A DNA stretch of 64,000 nucleotides, taken from contig JAVVRP010000002.1 in assembly GCA_036654655.1 (NCBI GenBank), forward strand, positions 62,001-126,000, read 5' to 3'. Below are positions 36,319 through 45,505 of the stretch, in pieces. This stretch comes from JAVVRP01 sp036654655 (lineage in GTDB: Bacteria > Bacillota > Clostridia > Christensenellales > UBA1242). The notes under the pieces are model-generated. The model made no database searches, was not told the DNA's origin, and worked only from the letters and a program-made list of their open reading frames with translations. Position 1 is the first letter of the stretch; each line of letters opens with the position of its first letter. The position numbers and the translations under genes are program-made.

Positions 36319-37149
36319 ATGGGCAAAATAGCATTTTTGGATAGTGGAAGTGGCGGGTTAAATATTTTAGCAAAAACAATAAAAATTTTGCCAGAAGCGG
36401 AATATGTTTACGTTGCCGACACAAAAAATTGTCCTTATGGAATACATTCAAAAACTTGGATTTTTAACAAAACAAAAAATCTTATTGAAAACATTATAAA
36501 AAATTATTTACCAGACATAATTGTTATTGCATGTAACACTGCAAGTTCTGCTTGCGCAAAGGAAATAAGAAACATATTTAATATTCCGATAGTTGCAGTT
36601 GAACCAGCAATAAAAATGGTTCCAAAAAATGAATTTAAATTGGTGCTCGCAACAAAAGCCACATTAAAATTTAAAAAAATAAAATCAAACAAATTAACGC
36701 TTGCATATGCCCCGCAAAACTTACCAAAATTAATTGATGATAATTTATTAAAAATAAATAAAATAAATTTAATTATAAAAAAAGAATTAAAACAAGTTTT
36801 AAAAAACAATAATTTATCTGCTAACAAAATAAAAAATATTGTTTTGGGATGTACGCACTTTGTTGCAATAACAAAAACATTAAAAAAAATATTTGTTAAA
36901 ACAAATTTATTTTCAGGGCACGAACAAATTGCAACTCAAATAAAAAAAATATATTTATTAAATAATAATAAACAAAAAAACAATAAACAAATAACAATTA
37001 ATAATAAAATTAAGTTTTATTGCACAAATAAGTGCAAAATAAAATTAAATAAAAATTATTTAATTAAAATTAAAATATGCTTAACAAATAATGATGTTAA
37101 ACAATTAAATAAATTTAAAAAATATTTATTTAAAATAATTAATAATTAA
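36319..37149 (+). CDS. murI: Glutamate racemase
   Basis: A 276-residue racemase supplying D-glutamate for peptidoglycan. The two catalytic cysteines are in VIACNTASSACA (~residue 74) and VLGCTHFVAITKTL (~residue 180), and the N-terminal IAFLDSGSGGLN carries the conserved Asp and Ser. The start at 36319 gives a normal N-terminus; no Shine-Dalgarno is seen and the promoter abuts the ATG. The last ~60 residues are almost entirely Lys, Asn and Ile, an AT-driven tail. It is convergent with ddl, 4 bases apart. Confidence 0.93.
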   Translation: MGKIAFLDSGSGGLNILAKTIKILPEAEYVYVADTKNCPYGIHSKTWIFNKTKNLIENIIKNYLPDIIVIACNTASSACAKEIRNIFNIPIVAVEPAIKMVPKNEFKLVLATKATLKFKKIKSNKLTLAYAPQNLPKLIDDNLLKINKINLIIKKELKQVLKNNNLSANKIKNIVLGCTHFVAITKTLKKIFVKTNLFSGHEQIATQIKKIYLLNNNKQKNNKQITINNKIKFYCTNKCKIKLNKNYLIKIKICLTNNDVKQLNKFKKYLFKIINN

Positions 37150-37153
37150 TTTA

Positions 37154-38275
37154 TTATTTTTTGAGTTTATTAAATTTTGTTTTTAAACTAGGCTTATAAT
37201 TTTGCAAGGCAACAGACTGATAAGAAAAAACATTTTCATCTTTTTTTATTTTATCCTGAATTGCAAGTTCAATTAATTTGTTTATTAATTCTGCTGGTGA
37301 AAAAATGTTGTCCCACAGCGGAAAAGATAACGAGCCAGGAATTGTGTTAATTTCATTTACATAAATTATGTTATCTTTAACTAAATAATCAATTCGTATA
37401 ACTCCCTTGCAATCAAAATAATCAAAAAGATTTTCACTTAATTTGTAAATTTGATTTTGCAGTTTTTTTGCAATGTTATTATTTTGTATTTTAGTTTTTT
37501 TGCTGGTTAAATATTTTTCTTCAAAAGTTAAAAATGATTGCCAACTTTGTGGTTGTTGCAAATTTGAACAATATTTTTTTTGTAAATTTCCAACAATTGC
37601 ACAATTTATTTCTTGCGAGTTTTCCAAAAATGTTTCTATCAAAATTTTGCTGTCAAAAGAAAACGCAACTTCAAGTGCAAATTTTAATTCATGAACAGAG
37701 TTGCATTTATTAATTCCAATACTGCTTCCCAAATTTGCGGGTTTAACTATTAATGGAAAACCAATTTGATTTTCAATTTGTTGTAGTGTGATTTCGGCAT
37801 TGTTTTTATAATTGTTTTTAATTATTGTTATGTATTTTGCAGAATTAAATCCACCCGAAAAAAACATTTTTTTCATAAAAACTTTATCCATGCATAGTGC
37901 AGAGGATAACACAGACGGGCATGAATAAGGAATGTCACAAAGTTCTAAAAGTCCGGCAAGAGTTCCGTCCTCCCCATGCATTCCGTGGCAACAAATAATT
38001 GCACAATCCACGTGAAAAAATCTTTTAAATTTTCCAAAAACATTTTTTGTTATGTAAGGAGTTCCAACATCTATCCCAAGTTTTTTTTTGCTTTTAAAGT
38101 TAATATAACTTTTCACATTTTTTGAATCTTCGGGCAAAAACCATTCGTTGTTTTTGTCAATGTACACTGGCAAAACATTATGTTTGCCACTTATTTCACA
38201 AAGTGTTTGAACCCCAGAAATAATAGAAATTTCATGTTCGCAACTTTTGCCACCAAAAAAAACTGCAATATTCAT
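37154..38275 (-). CDS. ddl: D-alanine--D-alanine ligase
   Basis: A 373-residue ATP-grasp ligase that makes D-Ala-D-Ala for the murein stem peptide. Motifs are AVFFGGKSCEHEISIISG at the N-terminus, CHGMHGEDGTLAGLLELC, the ATP-grasp lysine segment PLIVKPANLGSSIGINK, and the C-terminal NEINTIPGSL. The ATG at 38275 begins the conserved N-terminus. It has no Shine-Dalgarno; a GTGTCA-18-TATATA pair on the minus strand (38310-38281) would start transcription at the ATG. It lies 43 bases after the murF stop, so read-through from murF is also possible. Confidence 0.95.
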   Translation of the reverse strand: MNIAVFFGGKSCEHEISIISGVQTLCEISGKHNVLPVYIDKNNEWFLPEDSKNVKSYINFKSKKKLGIDVGTPYITKNVFGKFKRFFHVDCAIICCHGMHGEDGTLAGLLELCDIPYSCPSVLSSALCMDKVFMKKMFFSGGFNSAKYITIIKNNYKNNAEITLQQIENQIGFPLIVKPANLGSSIGINKCNSVHELKFALEVAFSFDSKILIETFLENSQEINCAIVGNLQKKYCSNLQQPQSWQSFLTFEEKYLTSKKTKIQNNNIAKKLQNQIYKLSENLFDYFDCKGVIRIDYLVKDNIIYVNEINTIPGSLSFPLWDNIFSPAELINKLIELAIQDKIKKDENVFSYQSVALQNYKPSLKTKFNKLKK

Positions 38276-38318
38276 ATCTTTATATATGAACATTGCAATT
38301 TTTTTGACACTGTATATT

Positions 38319-39947
38319 TTATGTATAGTTGTCTGGTAAGTCGTTTTCAAAAATAACCAAAGGATTTTTAAGTGAAAGTGAATTTAATAATTTAACCGCT
38401 TCGGCAATAGTTGAGGCGCAAAAAATACAATCTTGTGAAAAATTGGCTTCAATTAATCCTGATTTAATTGATTCTTCGTTTGTTTTGTTAACAATAATGC
38501 AATGTGTGCAAAATTTGGCAATGTTTGCACCAAGTATTTTGTTCTGTTCATTTTCAAGTTTTCCAAGTTCAACAAGCCCGGGAGTTATAAAAACTTTATT
38601 TTTGTTTTTAAACTTTTCAACAACTTCAAGTGTTGCAAGGGACGTTGTTGGAGAAGAATTAAAACTATTATCAATAATTGTCATGCCGTTACTTTCTTTT
38701 ATTTCCAATCGGTGTGGAATTGCTTCAAGTTCTGCAATTGATGCACAAATATCTTGTGCATTAATTCCTAAATAATTGGCCAACGCAGTGCAAAGTAATA
38801 TGTTTAAGATGTTGTGTTTTCCAAGTAGTTTTGTATGACATTCAATTTCTTGCCCGTTAAGCATAAGTGTAAAATTTGAACCACTGGAATTACAACGAAT
38901 ATTTTTTGTGTAAATGGGTGCTTTTTTATTTGATATTGAAACATAAGTTTTGGGCCTGTCACGCATTTCATAAAGCGAAATACTTTTTAAATTGTCGCCA
39001 TTAAAAACCATCATGCCATTAACTGCAATGGATAATTCATTTTTTGTGCGTGCAATATTTTCTTCGCTACCAAACGTTAACAGATGTTGAACTTCAACAT
39101 TTGTAATAATTCCATGTTGTGGTTCAATCATTTTGCATAATTTTGCAATGTCGCCAACTTCTGTTGCACCCATTTCTGCAATTAAAATTTGGTTGTTAGG
39201 TTCCAAATATTTTGTAATCACTTTGGCAAGCCCCATTTCCGTGTTAAAACTATGAGGGCTCATGCATACACTATATTTTTTGCTTAACATTTTGTTAAGA
39301 ATATATTTTACACTTGTTTTTCCAACGCTTCCAGTTATTCCAATTTTAATTAAATCGGGTCTTTTTTTAAGAATATTTTTTGCTTTACGTACAAAATGTT
39401 TTCGAAGCATAATTTCAAAAGGCAAGTTTGTAAAATGTGCAACTGCAACAAGAATTGGCAAAGTAATTGGCATAAGTGCAATAACTGCAAATCGTAGCAG
39501 ACCAACATATTCAGTTGCAAAGGCAATTAAAATAAAAGTTAAACTTGCAATTAAAAATCCCAAAGTCACACATAGCCGTGTCATTCGATGGGTTTGAACA
39601 AGTGGAACTTTTTTTTGAACGGCATACATATTTACAATAAAAACAATTGAAAAATAAAAATAAAAAATTAAACCAAAATACGAAAAATATAAACGATTAT
39701 TGTTAACTTGAAAAAGAGCATTTGTCACTAACATGCATGCAAGTGACATTAAAGAAAGCATTGCAAGCCGAGAAATATATCGGGCATGAGTGTTACTTAG
39801 CCATTCCCTATATCCAGAAATTTTGTATCCCGAAAGTTGAATAATGTGTAAACATTTGAAGCCTGCAAAACATAATAAAATACCATTAATTATTGAAAGT
39901 GTTATTGCTATGTAAAGGTTTGGGTTTGATGATTGAAAAAATCCCAT
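38319..39947 (-). CDS. murF: MurF-type ligase with N-terminal membrane domain
   Basis: A 542-residue protein. Residues ~200-540 are a Mur ligase, which adds D-Ala-D-Ala to UDP-MurNAc-tripeptide. The ATP loop is KIGITGSVGKTSVK, followed by MSPHSFNTEMGLA, AEMGATEVGDIAKLC, and the C-terminal domain motif IPHRLEIKESNGMTIIDNSF, all MurF-like. The first ~180 residues hold about five hydrophobic segments, so the enzyme is predicted to be membrane-anchored, unlike the usual soluble ~450-residue MurF. The start has a perfect AAGGAGG 8 bases upstream. It is followed by ddl, its substrate supplier. Confidence 0.88.
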   Translation of the reverse strand: MGFFQSSNPNLYIAITLSIINGILLCFAGFKCLHIIQLSGYKISGYREWLSNTHARYISRLAMLSLMSLACMLVTNALFQVNNNRLYFSYFGLIFYFYFSIVFIVNMYAVQKKVPLVQTHRMTRLCVTLGFLIASLTFILIAFATEYVGLLRFAVIALMPITLPILVAVAHFTNLPFEIMLRKHFVRKAKNILKKRPDLIKIGITGSVGKTSVKYILNKMLSKKYSVCMSPHSFNTEMGLAKVITKYLEPNNQILIAEMGATEVGDIAKLCKMIEPQHGIITNVEVQHLLTFGSEENIARTKNELSIAVNGMMVFNGDNLKSISLYEMRDRPKTYVSISNKKAPIYTKNIRCNSSGSNFTLMLNGQEIECHTKLLGKHNILNILLCTALANYLGINAQDICASIAELEAIPHRLEIKESNGMTIIDNSFNSSPTTSLATLEVVEKFKNKNKVFITPGLVELGKLENEQNKILGANIAKFCTHCIIVNKTNEESIKSGLIEANFSQDCIFCASTIAEAVKLLNSLSLKNPLVIFENDLPDNYT

Positions 39948-39978
39948 AAGTTAACCTCCTTAATATAGTTGTTTTATA

Positions 39979-40007
39979 AGTGTAGCAAGAAAGTATTGTA
40001 AACGCAA
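39979..40007 (-). promoter_or_regulatory. Promoter of murF
   Basis: On the minus strand TTGCGT (40007-40002), 17 bases, then TACACT (39984-39979), with the AAGGAGG ribosome site further down. Confidence 0.6.
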
Positions 40008-40033
40008 CTTTTTTGAAAATTTTTTAAATTTGT

Positions 40034-40798
40034 TTAAAGCAAAAATTTTTTTAATACAGCACAAGTAATATAAAAATTTTCAAAAATTGTAAAATGCCCA
40101 CCATTAAGCCAAACAATTCCACTGTTTTTAATTAATTTTAAAAGTTTTTTTGCCATAAAAGGTGGAGTGTCAGTGTCTAAATTTCCCCAAATTAACAAGG
40201 TTGAGTTTGATATTTTTTTTGCATAATTTTCTAAATGTTCACCAATAATATTAGAAAACGTGTGCTTCATAATTGGTGATAAATTTTTCCAATCAGTGGA
40301 TCCCATTTTTTTGCATTTTTGTGGGCAATATTTTTTTAAAAACTTGTATTTTGCAATTTTAATTTTGTTTAATAGCATATGTTTTGGTTTTATGCCAGCC
40401 GAAGCGCATAAAACAAGTTTATTCACAATTTTTGTATTTTCGCTTGCCAAGCAAATGGCAACCCTTCCACCAAAACTATGGCAAACAAAATCAGCGCTTT
40501 TAATGTTTAAATTTAATAATAACCTCTTAATTAAATTTACATAAGTTTGTAAAGACCACGTGCTTTTTGGCTGTTCACTTTTCCCAAAAGGCGGAAAGTC
40601 CACAAGTAGGCATTTTAAATTTTGAACTAAATGTTTGTTGGCATGGCTTATTAACTGTTTTGCAAAATTTGTAAATATGTTTCCGTCACAGCCCCAACCG
40701 TGCAAAAAAACAATCCATTTTGTATTAATAAATGAATTGTTTGGTTTGCTTTTTAAAATTGAATAATAAATTTTTGTGTTTAAAAAGCATATTTGCAT
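40034..40798 (-). CDS. Alpha/beta hydrolase
   Basis: A 254-residue alpha/beta-hydrolase fold protein. The oxyanion segment is VFLHGWGCDGNIF, the nucleophile elbow is VCHSFGGRVA (Ser in a C-H-S-F-G context in place of GxSxG), the acid is in IWGNLDTDTPP and the histidine in NGGHFTIFE. Substrate is unknown; the fold covers esterases, lipases and C-C hydrolases. There is no signal peptide. No Shine-Dalgarno is seen, and a TATAAA on the minus strand ends 5 bases before the ATG. It lies upstream of murF in the same orientation, but murF has its own promoter. Confidence 0.85.
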   Translation of the reverse strand: MQICFLNTKIYYSILKSKPNNSFINTKWIVFLHGWGCDGNIFTNFAKQLISHANKHLVQNLKCLLVDFPPFGKSEQPKSTWSLQTYVNLIKRLLLNLNIKSADFVCHSFGGRVAICLASENTKIVNKLVLCASAGIKPKHMLLNKIKIAKYKFLKKYCPQKCKKMGSTDWKNLSPIMKHTFSNIIGEHLENYAKKISNSTLLIWGNLDTDTPPFMAKKLLKLIKNSGIVWLNGGHFTIFENFYITCAVLKKFLL

Positions 40799-40904
40799 AT
40801 TAGTTTATATGTTATAAAAAAAGTGTGCGATACTTTTTTAATTAATAAAAAACCAATCTTTTTTTATTTTAGATAAAAAACCACCAAAAACACAATTAAA
40901 TAAT

Positions 40905-40933
40905 TTGATAAAATTTAGCAAATAATGTACACT
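40905..40933 (+). promoter_or_regulatory. Promoter of the CvpA-like giant gene
   Basis: TTGATA (40905-40910), 17 bases, then TACACT (40928-40933), about 20 bases before the ATG at 40955, with GGAGG between. Confidence 0.7.
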
Positions 40934-40954
40934 AAGAAAGTGTATGGAGGAGTA

Positions 40955-43900
40955 ATGGATTATATTTCTTTACTTGCACTTCCAATTACCGGCGGAAACA
41001 TTACACTAATAATGGTTCTGCTTTTGGTTGTTGCAATTATAACAGGTTTTTTGTCTGGACTTTGGAAAGGGTTCAAAAAAACGGGTATTCGTTTTGCTTT
41101 TTTTATAACAGCCATAATTTTATCAGGAATTTTAACTCCTGTATTTTCTAGCCTTGCAATGCAAATAAAAATTTCGGGGCAATCTTTAAATAATTATTTT
41201 TTAAATATGTTAATTCAACTTTCTCCGCAAGTAGGAACACTTTTATCTGGGAGTTCAACCCTTTCTTCGCTTGTGGAACAACTTCCGGTACTTTTAATGA
41301 ATGCTGTAATGTTCATTTTATCAACACTAATATTAAGTTTTATTTTTTGGATTGGCTATCTTATAACAATGGGTATAATCAAACGAAAAAAGATTCATGA
41401 AAACATTACATTAAAAGATGGGTCTGCGGTTGTTGTGGAACAAAATGTATTAAAGCCAAAAAAAAGGCGTTTACTTGGTGCACTTGTGGGGACTGTTCAA
41501 AGTGTGTTGTTTTTATTTGTTTTTTTAATACCAATTTCGGGATTGGTTAGCACGGTTTTATCACTATCAACGCCAACCGAAACAGTTGTGTCAGGTGGTG
41601 AAAAAACTGGCACTGGTTTAAATATAAAATATAATAATGCTGTCTTAGTTGCACAACCATCAAGCGCATTGCCTGCATCAACGGCAGAAATGATAAATAG
41701 CATTGTTCCTGCCGACGTAATGGAACTGTTTAAATCTTATAACAATTCTATTACTGCAAAATTATTTAATGTTTTTGGGTTAACAAATGCAACATTTGAC
41801 ACTATTGCAACAACAAAGATTGAAGGACAAAAAATTTGCTTACGAACAGAACTTATTGCTTTTGGAAAGGCATATGATAGCGTTGCCCCAATAATTTTGA
41901 AAATTTCGGGCATAACGGGAGTGTCTTTTGTTGACATGGATTTTGTTGCAATTCAAAATCTTGTTAAAGAACTTTTTTCTGGCAGTGGAATAATTAAAAT
42001 TGTTTTGCCCGACCTTATGGAGTATGGGATATCTTATTTAAACACAAATTGGGCAACAATATATACAGGGAAGTATGCAACAGAACTTGGCAAAATTGTT
42101 TCCGACCTTGCAACAAAAATTTCAAAAGATAGTACTTTTTTGTTAAATATTAGCAAAGATACAACAAGTTTGATAGACAGTTTGGCTGCCGTTCAAAAAT
42201 CGCAAGTTTTGGATGCCATTAATAACACTCAGGGCACTGTGATTGAAAAAGCAAACAGAATTTTAGAAAAACTTTCAAAATATCCAAACACCAGCGTAAT
42301 TGATTATCAACCTGTGCGTGATATTATGCAGGGGATAACTTCTGCCGGAATTTTTAAAACAATATTGGTGGACGCTGTTAACATTGCTCTTCCCAATATT
42401 GTAGAGCCCGCTTTACAAACGTTTTTAAAACAAGAAACCCCGTTAAAACTTGGACAAATTTCTGCGGACAAAATTGCATGGGGAACAATTAACACAAATA
42501 TTGCAAAAATAGCAAAATGTTTAAATGAATCACTAAAAGAAATTACTCCAACGGCGTATGACGCAATTAGCAAAGATTTTTTAAATATTGTAAATTATGA
42601 TTATATCAAAATAGTAAACAACGCTTTTGTTAGTTTTGATACCATAAAAAATGGCACAATATTAAAATCTTTTGTAAACAATGGTGCGTTTTATGATGTT
42701 TTTGGGGAATTAGTAAACGCATTTTCAAAAACCACATATGGTTCTTATTTTGATTTAAACAAAATAAATAGTTTTAATTTTGTTGACAAAGCGCCACTTG
42801 TTGTGGTTTTTTTGGATTGTTTGCAACAGTATAATAAATTTGTGGATAATGATGTTAAAACCGTCCCAAATTGGGAGGCAGTTAAAAATAATGTTATTGC
42901 AATTTTTAATGATGATGCAATAATTTCAGGAATTAAGCCATATGTGATTCAAATGATTGAGGACAAAATAAACACTTTAACAAGTTCGCTTTCTGCAACG
43001 CTTGCACCTGTAAAAACGGCGATAACCGAATTATTTGCCAAAATTAAAACAGAAGGATTGTACACCGAAACCTCGTTACTTTCTAAAATTGTACCTGATT
43101 TAAAAGTGCTTTTGCAAATAGCGGTACAAGTTTTGCCAGAAGATAGCAGTTTGTTAAATTTTGAAGGCATTAAAACTCAATTAACAAAACCAGTGCAGGG
43201 TAATTTGCAAACAAAAGCATATGAAAATATTATAGACACTATTTTTGAAAACCAAATATTGGGCAATTTAATAATTTCTCTTGTTAATTCAAACAAATCT
43301 GTTATTGCCGACCAACTAAAAAGCAAAGTGACAACTTCAAATCCCGTAGAAATTTCACCAGTATTTTCAGAACTTTCCACAAAGTTAACTGCCGAAAATT
43401 TAACCACAACAGGAAAACAAATTGCAACTGGTGTTAAATCTATTGCAAAACTTGCGTTAGAAAGCATGCAAAAAAATGTTAATCCACTGGACAACATAGA
43501 AATAACTTTGGGAGGAGTTAAAACAGTTATTGATTTTAACATTAAAGATTTTTTAAGCCAGTTAGGTGTAACCTTGCAAACACTTTTAACAAATCCTATT
43601 TTTGCAAAAGCAGGGGGAGGCTCTATATTTGATGAAATTATAACTGCACTTAACGCATCAAAGTATGGCGACTTTATTCAAATTGATAATTACAAATCGG
43701 AAAATTTTTTTACAACAGAATTTACAAGGTTGTCTAACATTATATCAGGCTTAAAAACAAGTGGAACCTTGAATGACGTGCTTAATTTTGAAACAGCCAA
43801 TTTAAAACTGTTGCTTTCAAAGTTTTCAACAAAAGGTGATGGAAATGATGTGGACTTAATTTTTGGTGAACTTATAAGCAGTAAACTTATGAACAAGTTG

Positions 43901-45454
43901 TTTATGCAAATTGTTGATAAAGTAAATGACACAATAAGCACATCGCTTGCGCTAACAACCAAAATTGAAACCCCAAAAATAACTTATGAAAATTTAACAA
44001 AACTTGAACATAAGGCAGAAATCTTAAATGTTTTTAAAACTGCAATAGAACTATTAAAAAAAGGTGATTTAAGTTTTGACATAAAAACTTTTGACGCAGA
44101 AAAATCTGGTGAATTTTTAAATTCTTTGCAGGCAAACTCATCTGCTGGTGATTTGTTTGAGCCAACATTTATTTCAATTAAAAATTATTTAAAAACATCT
44201 CAACCAAAACTAGAAAAACTTTTAAATTTTTACAATTCAAATGTAAGCCCAAATTGGATGAAACTTGCCACATTTGCAAAAGATTTTTTAAATTTTGATT
44301 TAACAAAAAATAATTTGTCAATAGAAGTTGGAAGCCTTGGATATAATTTTGCAAAATTATTGCAAGAAATGAAATCAAATGATGCAACTTATTACGACTT
44401 AGGGATAATAATGGTTGAAATTATAAATGAATTTAAAGGGGAAATAACCGTTGCAAATGGTTTGGAAAAACTGGCAACTTTAAAAAATCTTGGAGTATTT
44501 AAAGACAAAAACCAAGATAATGGAAAGAAAATTGATGATGTATTTACATTGTTAGAATCTCTTGCAGAAAAGCCAGACTTGTTAAAACTTATAGGTCTTG
44601 ATTACACGTCTATTGCAAATTCTTCAAAAGAAATTGGACCTGCAAAACAAATTATAGACAACAAAACTTCAACAGCGGACCAAAAATTAGGCGCGCTTAT
44701 TACCGTTGCAAATGCCTTTGCAAAATCACCAGACATAATAACGCTACTTAAAAGTTTTAAAGTTTTTGATCAAAACTTTGCCAGCATAACAGATTTTGCG
44801 GGAGTCAGAGATTGTGTAACAGTAATAAAAACACAAAAGGCAATTATAGATAACGCAACTTCAACACAAACACAAAAATTAGAAGCACTTATTGCAATTG
44901 CAGATGAGTTTTCAAAGCCAACATCAACAGAAACAAAAAACTTGCTTACAACATATGGTGCAATGGGTGATTTTGCCAGCATAACAGATTTTGCGGGAGT
45001 CAGAGATTGTGTAACAGTAATAAAAACACAAAAGGCAATTATAGATAACGCAACTTCAACACAAACACAAAAATTAGAAGCACTTATTGCAATTGCAGAT
45101 GAGTTTTCAAAGCCAACATCAACAGAAACAAAAAACTTGCTTACAACATATGGTGCAATGGGTGATTTTGCCAGCATAACAGATTTTGCGGGAGTCAGAG
45201 ATTGTGTAACAGCAATAAAAACACAAAAGGCAATTATAGATAACGCAACTTCAACACAAACACAAAAATTAGAAGCGGTTGATTTAATTATTACTTCACT
45301 TATTAGTTCAACAGATACGTTAACTTTATTTGGAAATTGTAATGTAAAATTTGAAGTTGCAAATGATTTAAAAGAACCAATTAAAGCAAAAATTAACGAG
45401 AAAACAGCAACTGAGGATGTAAAACAAAAACTTAAAGTGTTGTTTAACGTTTAA
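40955..45454 (+). CDS. Giant membrane protein with CvpA-like N-terminus and C-terminal repeats
   Basis: A 1,499-residue protein. The first ~220 residues have four hydrophobic segments with glycine-rich turns (FLSGLWKGFKKTG after the first, LLGALVGTVQSVLFLF in the fourth), resembling the CvpA family of small four-helix membrane proteins. The other ~1,270 residues are an acidic, Leu/Ile/Lys/Asn-rich helical region without recognised domains, probably on one side of the membrane. Near the C-terminus a 65-residue unit is tandemly repeated (contains FASITDFAGVRDCV and IDNATSTQTQKLEAL), with diverged copies on both sides. GGAGG lies 4 bases before the ATG at 40955; an in-frame ATG at 40925 overlaps the promoter. 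The role is unknown; a long cell-surface or scaffold protein is inferred. Confidence 0.75.
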   Translation: MDYISLLALPITGGNITLIMVLLLVVAIITGFLSGLWKGFKKTGIRFAFFITAIILSGILTPVFSSLAMQIKISGQSLNNYFLNMLIQLSPQVGTLLSGSSTLSSLVEQLPVLLMNAVMFILSTLILSFIFWIGYLITMGIIKRKKIHENITLKDGSAVVVEQNVLKPKKRRLLGALVGTVQSVLFLFVFLIPISGLVSTVLSLSTPTETVVSGGEKTGTGLNIKYNNAVLVAQPSSALPASTAEMINSIVPADVMELFKSYNNSITAKLFNVFGLTNATFDTIATTKIEGQKICLRTELIAFGKAYDSVAPIILKISGITGVSFVDMDFVAIQNLVKELFSGSGIIKIVLPDLMEYGISYLNTNWATIYTGKYATELGKIVSDLATKISKDSTFLLNISKDTTSLIDSLAAVQKSQVLDAINNTQGTVIEKANRILEKLSKYPNTSVIDYQPVRDIMQGITSAGIFKTILVDAVNIALPNIVEPALQTFLKQETPLKLGQISADKIAWGTINTNIAKIAKCLNESLKEITPTAYDAISKDFLNIVNYDYIKIVNNAFVSFDTIKNGTILKSFVNNGAFYDVFGELVNAFSKTTYGSYFDLNKINSFNFVDKAPLVVVFLDCLQQYNKFVDNDVKTVPNWEAVKNNVIAIFNDDAIISGIKPYVIQMIEDKINTLTSSLSATLAPVKTAITELFAKIKTEGLYTETSLLSKIVPDLKVLLQIAVQVLPEDSSLLNFEGIKTQLTKPVQGNLQTKAYENIIDTIFENQILGNLIISLVNSNKSVIADQLKSKVTTSNPVEISPVFSELSTKLTAENLTTTGKQIATGVKSIAKLALESMQKNVNPLDNIEITLGGVKTVIDFNIKDFLSQLGVTLQTLLTNPIFAKAGGGSIFDEIITALNASKYGDFIQIDNYKSENFFTTEFTRLSNIISGLKTSGTLNDVLNFETANLKLLLSKFSTKGDGNDVDLIFGELISSKLMNKLFMQIVDKVNDTISTSLALTTKIETPKITYENLTKLEHKAEILNVFKTAIELLKKGDLSFDIKTFDAEKSGEFLNSLQANSSAGDLFEPTFISIKNYLKTSQPKLEKLLNFYNSNVSPNWMKLATFAKDFLNFDLTKNNLSIEVGSLGYNFAKLLQEMKSNDATYYDLGIIMVEIINEFKGEITVANGLEKLATLKNLGVFKDKNQDNGKKIDDVFTLLESLAEKPDLLKLIGLDYTSIANSSKEIGPAKQIIDNKTSTADQKLGALITVANAFAKSPDIITLLKSFKVFDQNFASITDFAGVRDCVTVIKTQKAIIDNATSTQTQKLEALIAIADEFSKPTSTETKNLLTTYGAMGDFASITDFAGVRDCVTVIKTQKAIIDNATSTQTQKLEALIAIADEFSKPTSTETKNLLTTYGAMGDFASITDFAGVRDCVTAIKTQKAIIDNATSTQTQKLEAVDLIITSLISSTDTLTLFGNCNVKFEVANDLKEPIKAKINEKTATEDVKQKLKVLFNV
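44777..45276 (+). repeat. 195-bp tandem repeat, about 2.6 copies, in-frame
   Basis: Copies start at 44777, 44972 and 45167. The first two are identical as far as I can read; the third is cut at 45276 and has one T-to-C change that turns Val into Ala. The unit is 65 codons, so reading frame is kept. The near identity implies recent duplication. Confidence 0.95.
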
Positions 45455-45505
45455 TGTTAAAAAATATTACAAAAGATAAAATCTTATAAATAAAAAGGGG
45501 AAAAA

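Noticed and set aside
44770..45177. 135-codon minus-strand frame over the 195-bp repeats
   Set aside because: It is a by-product of the repeated plus-strand coding; no ribosome site.
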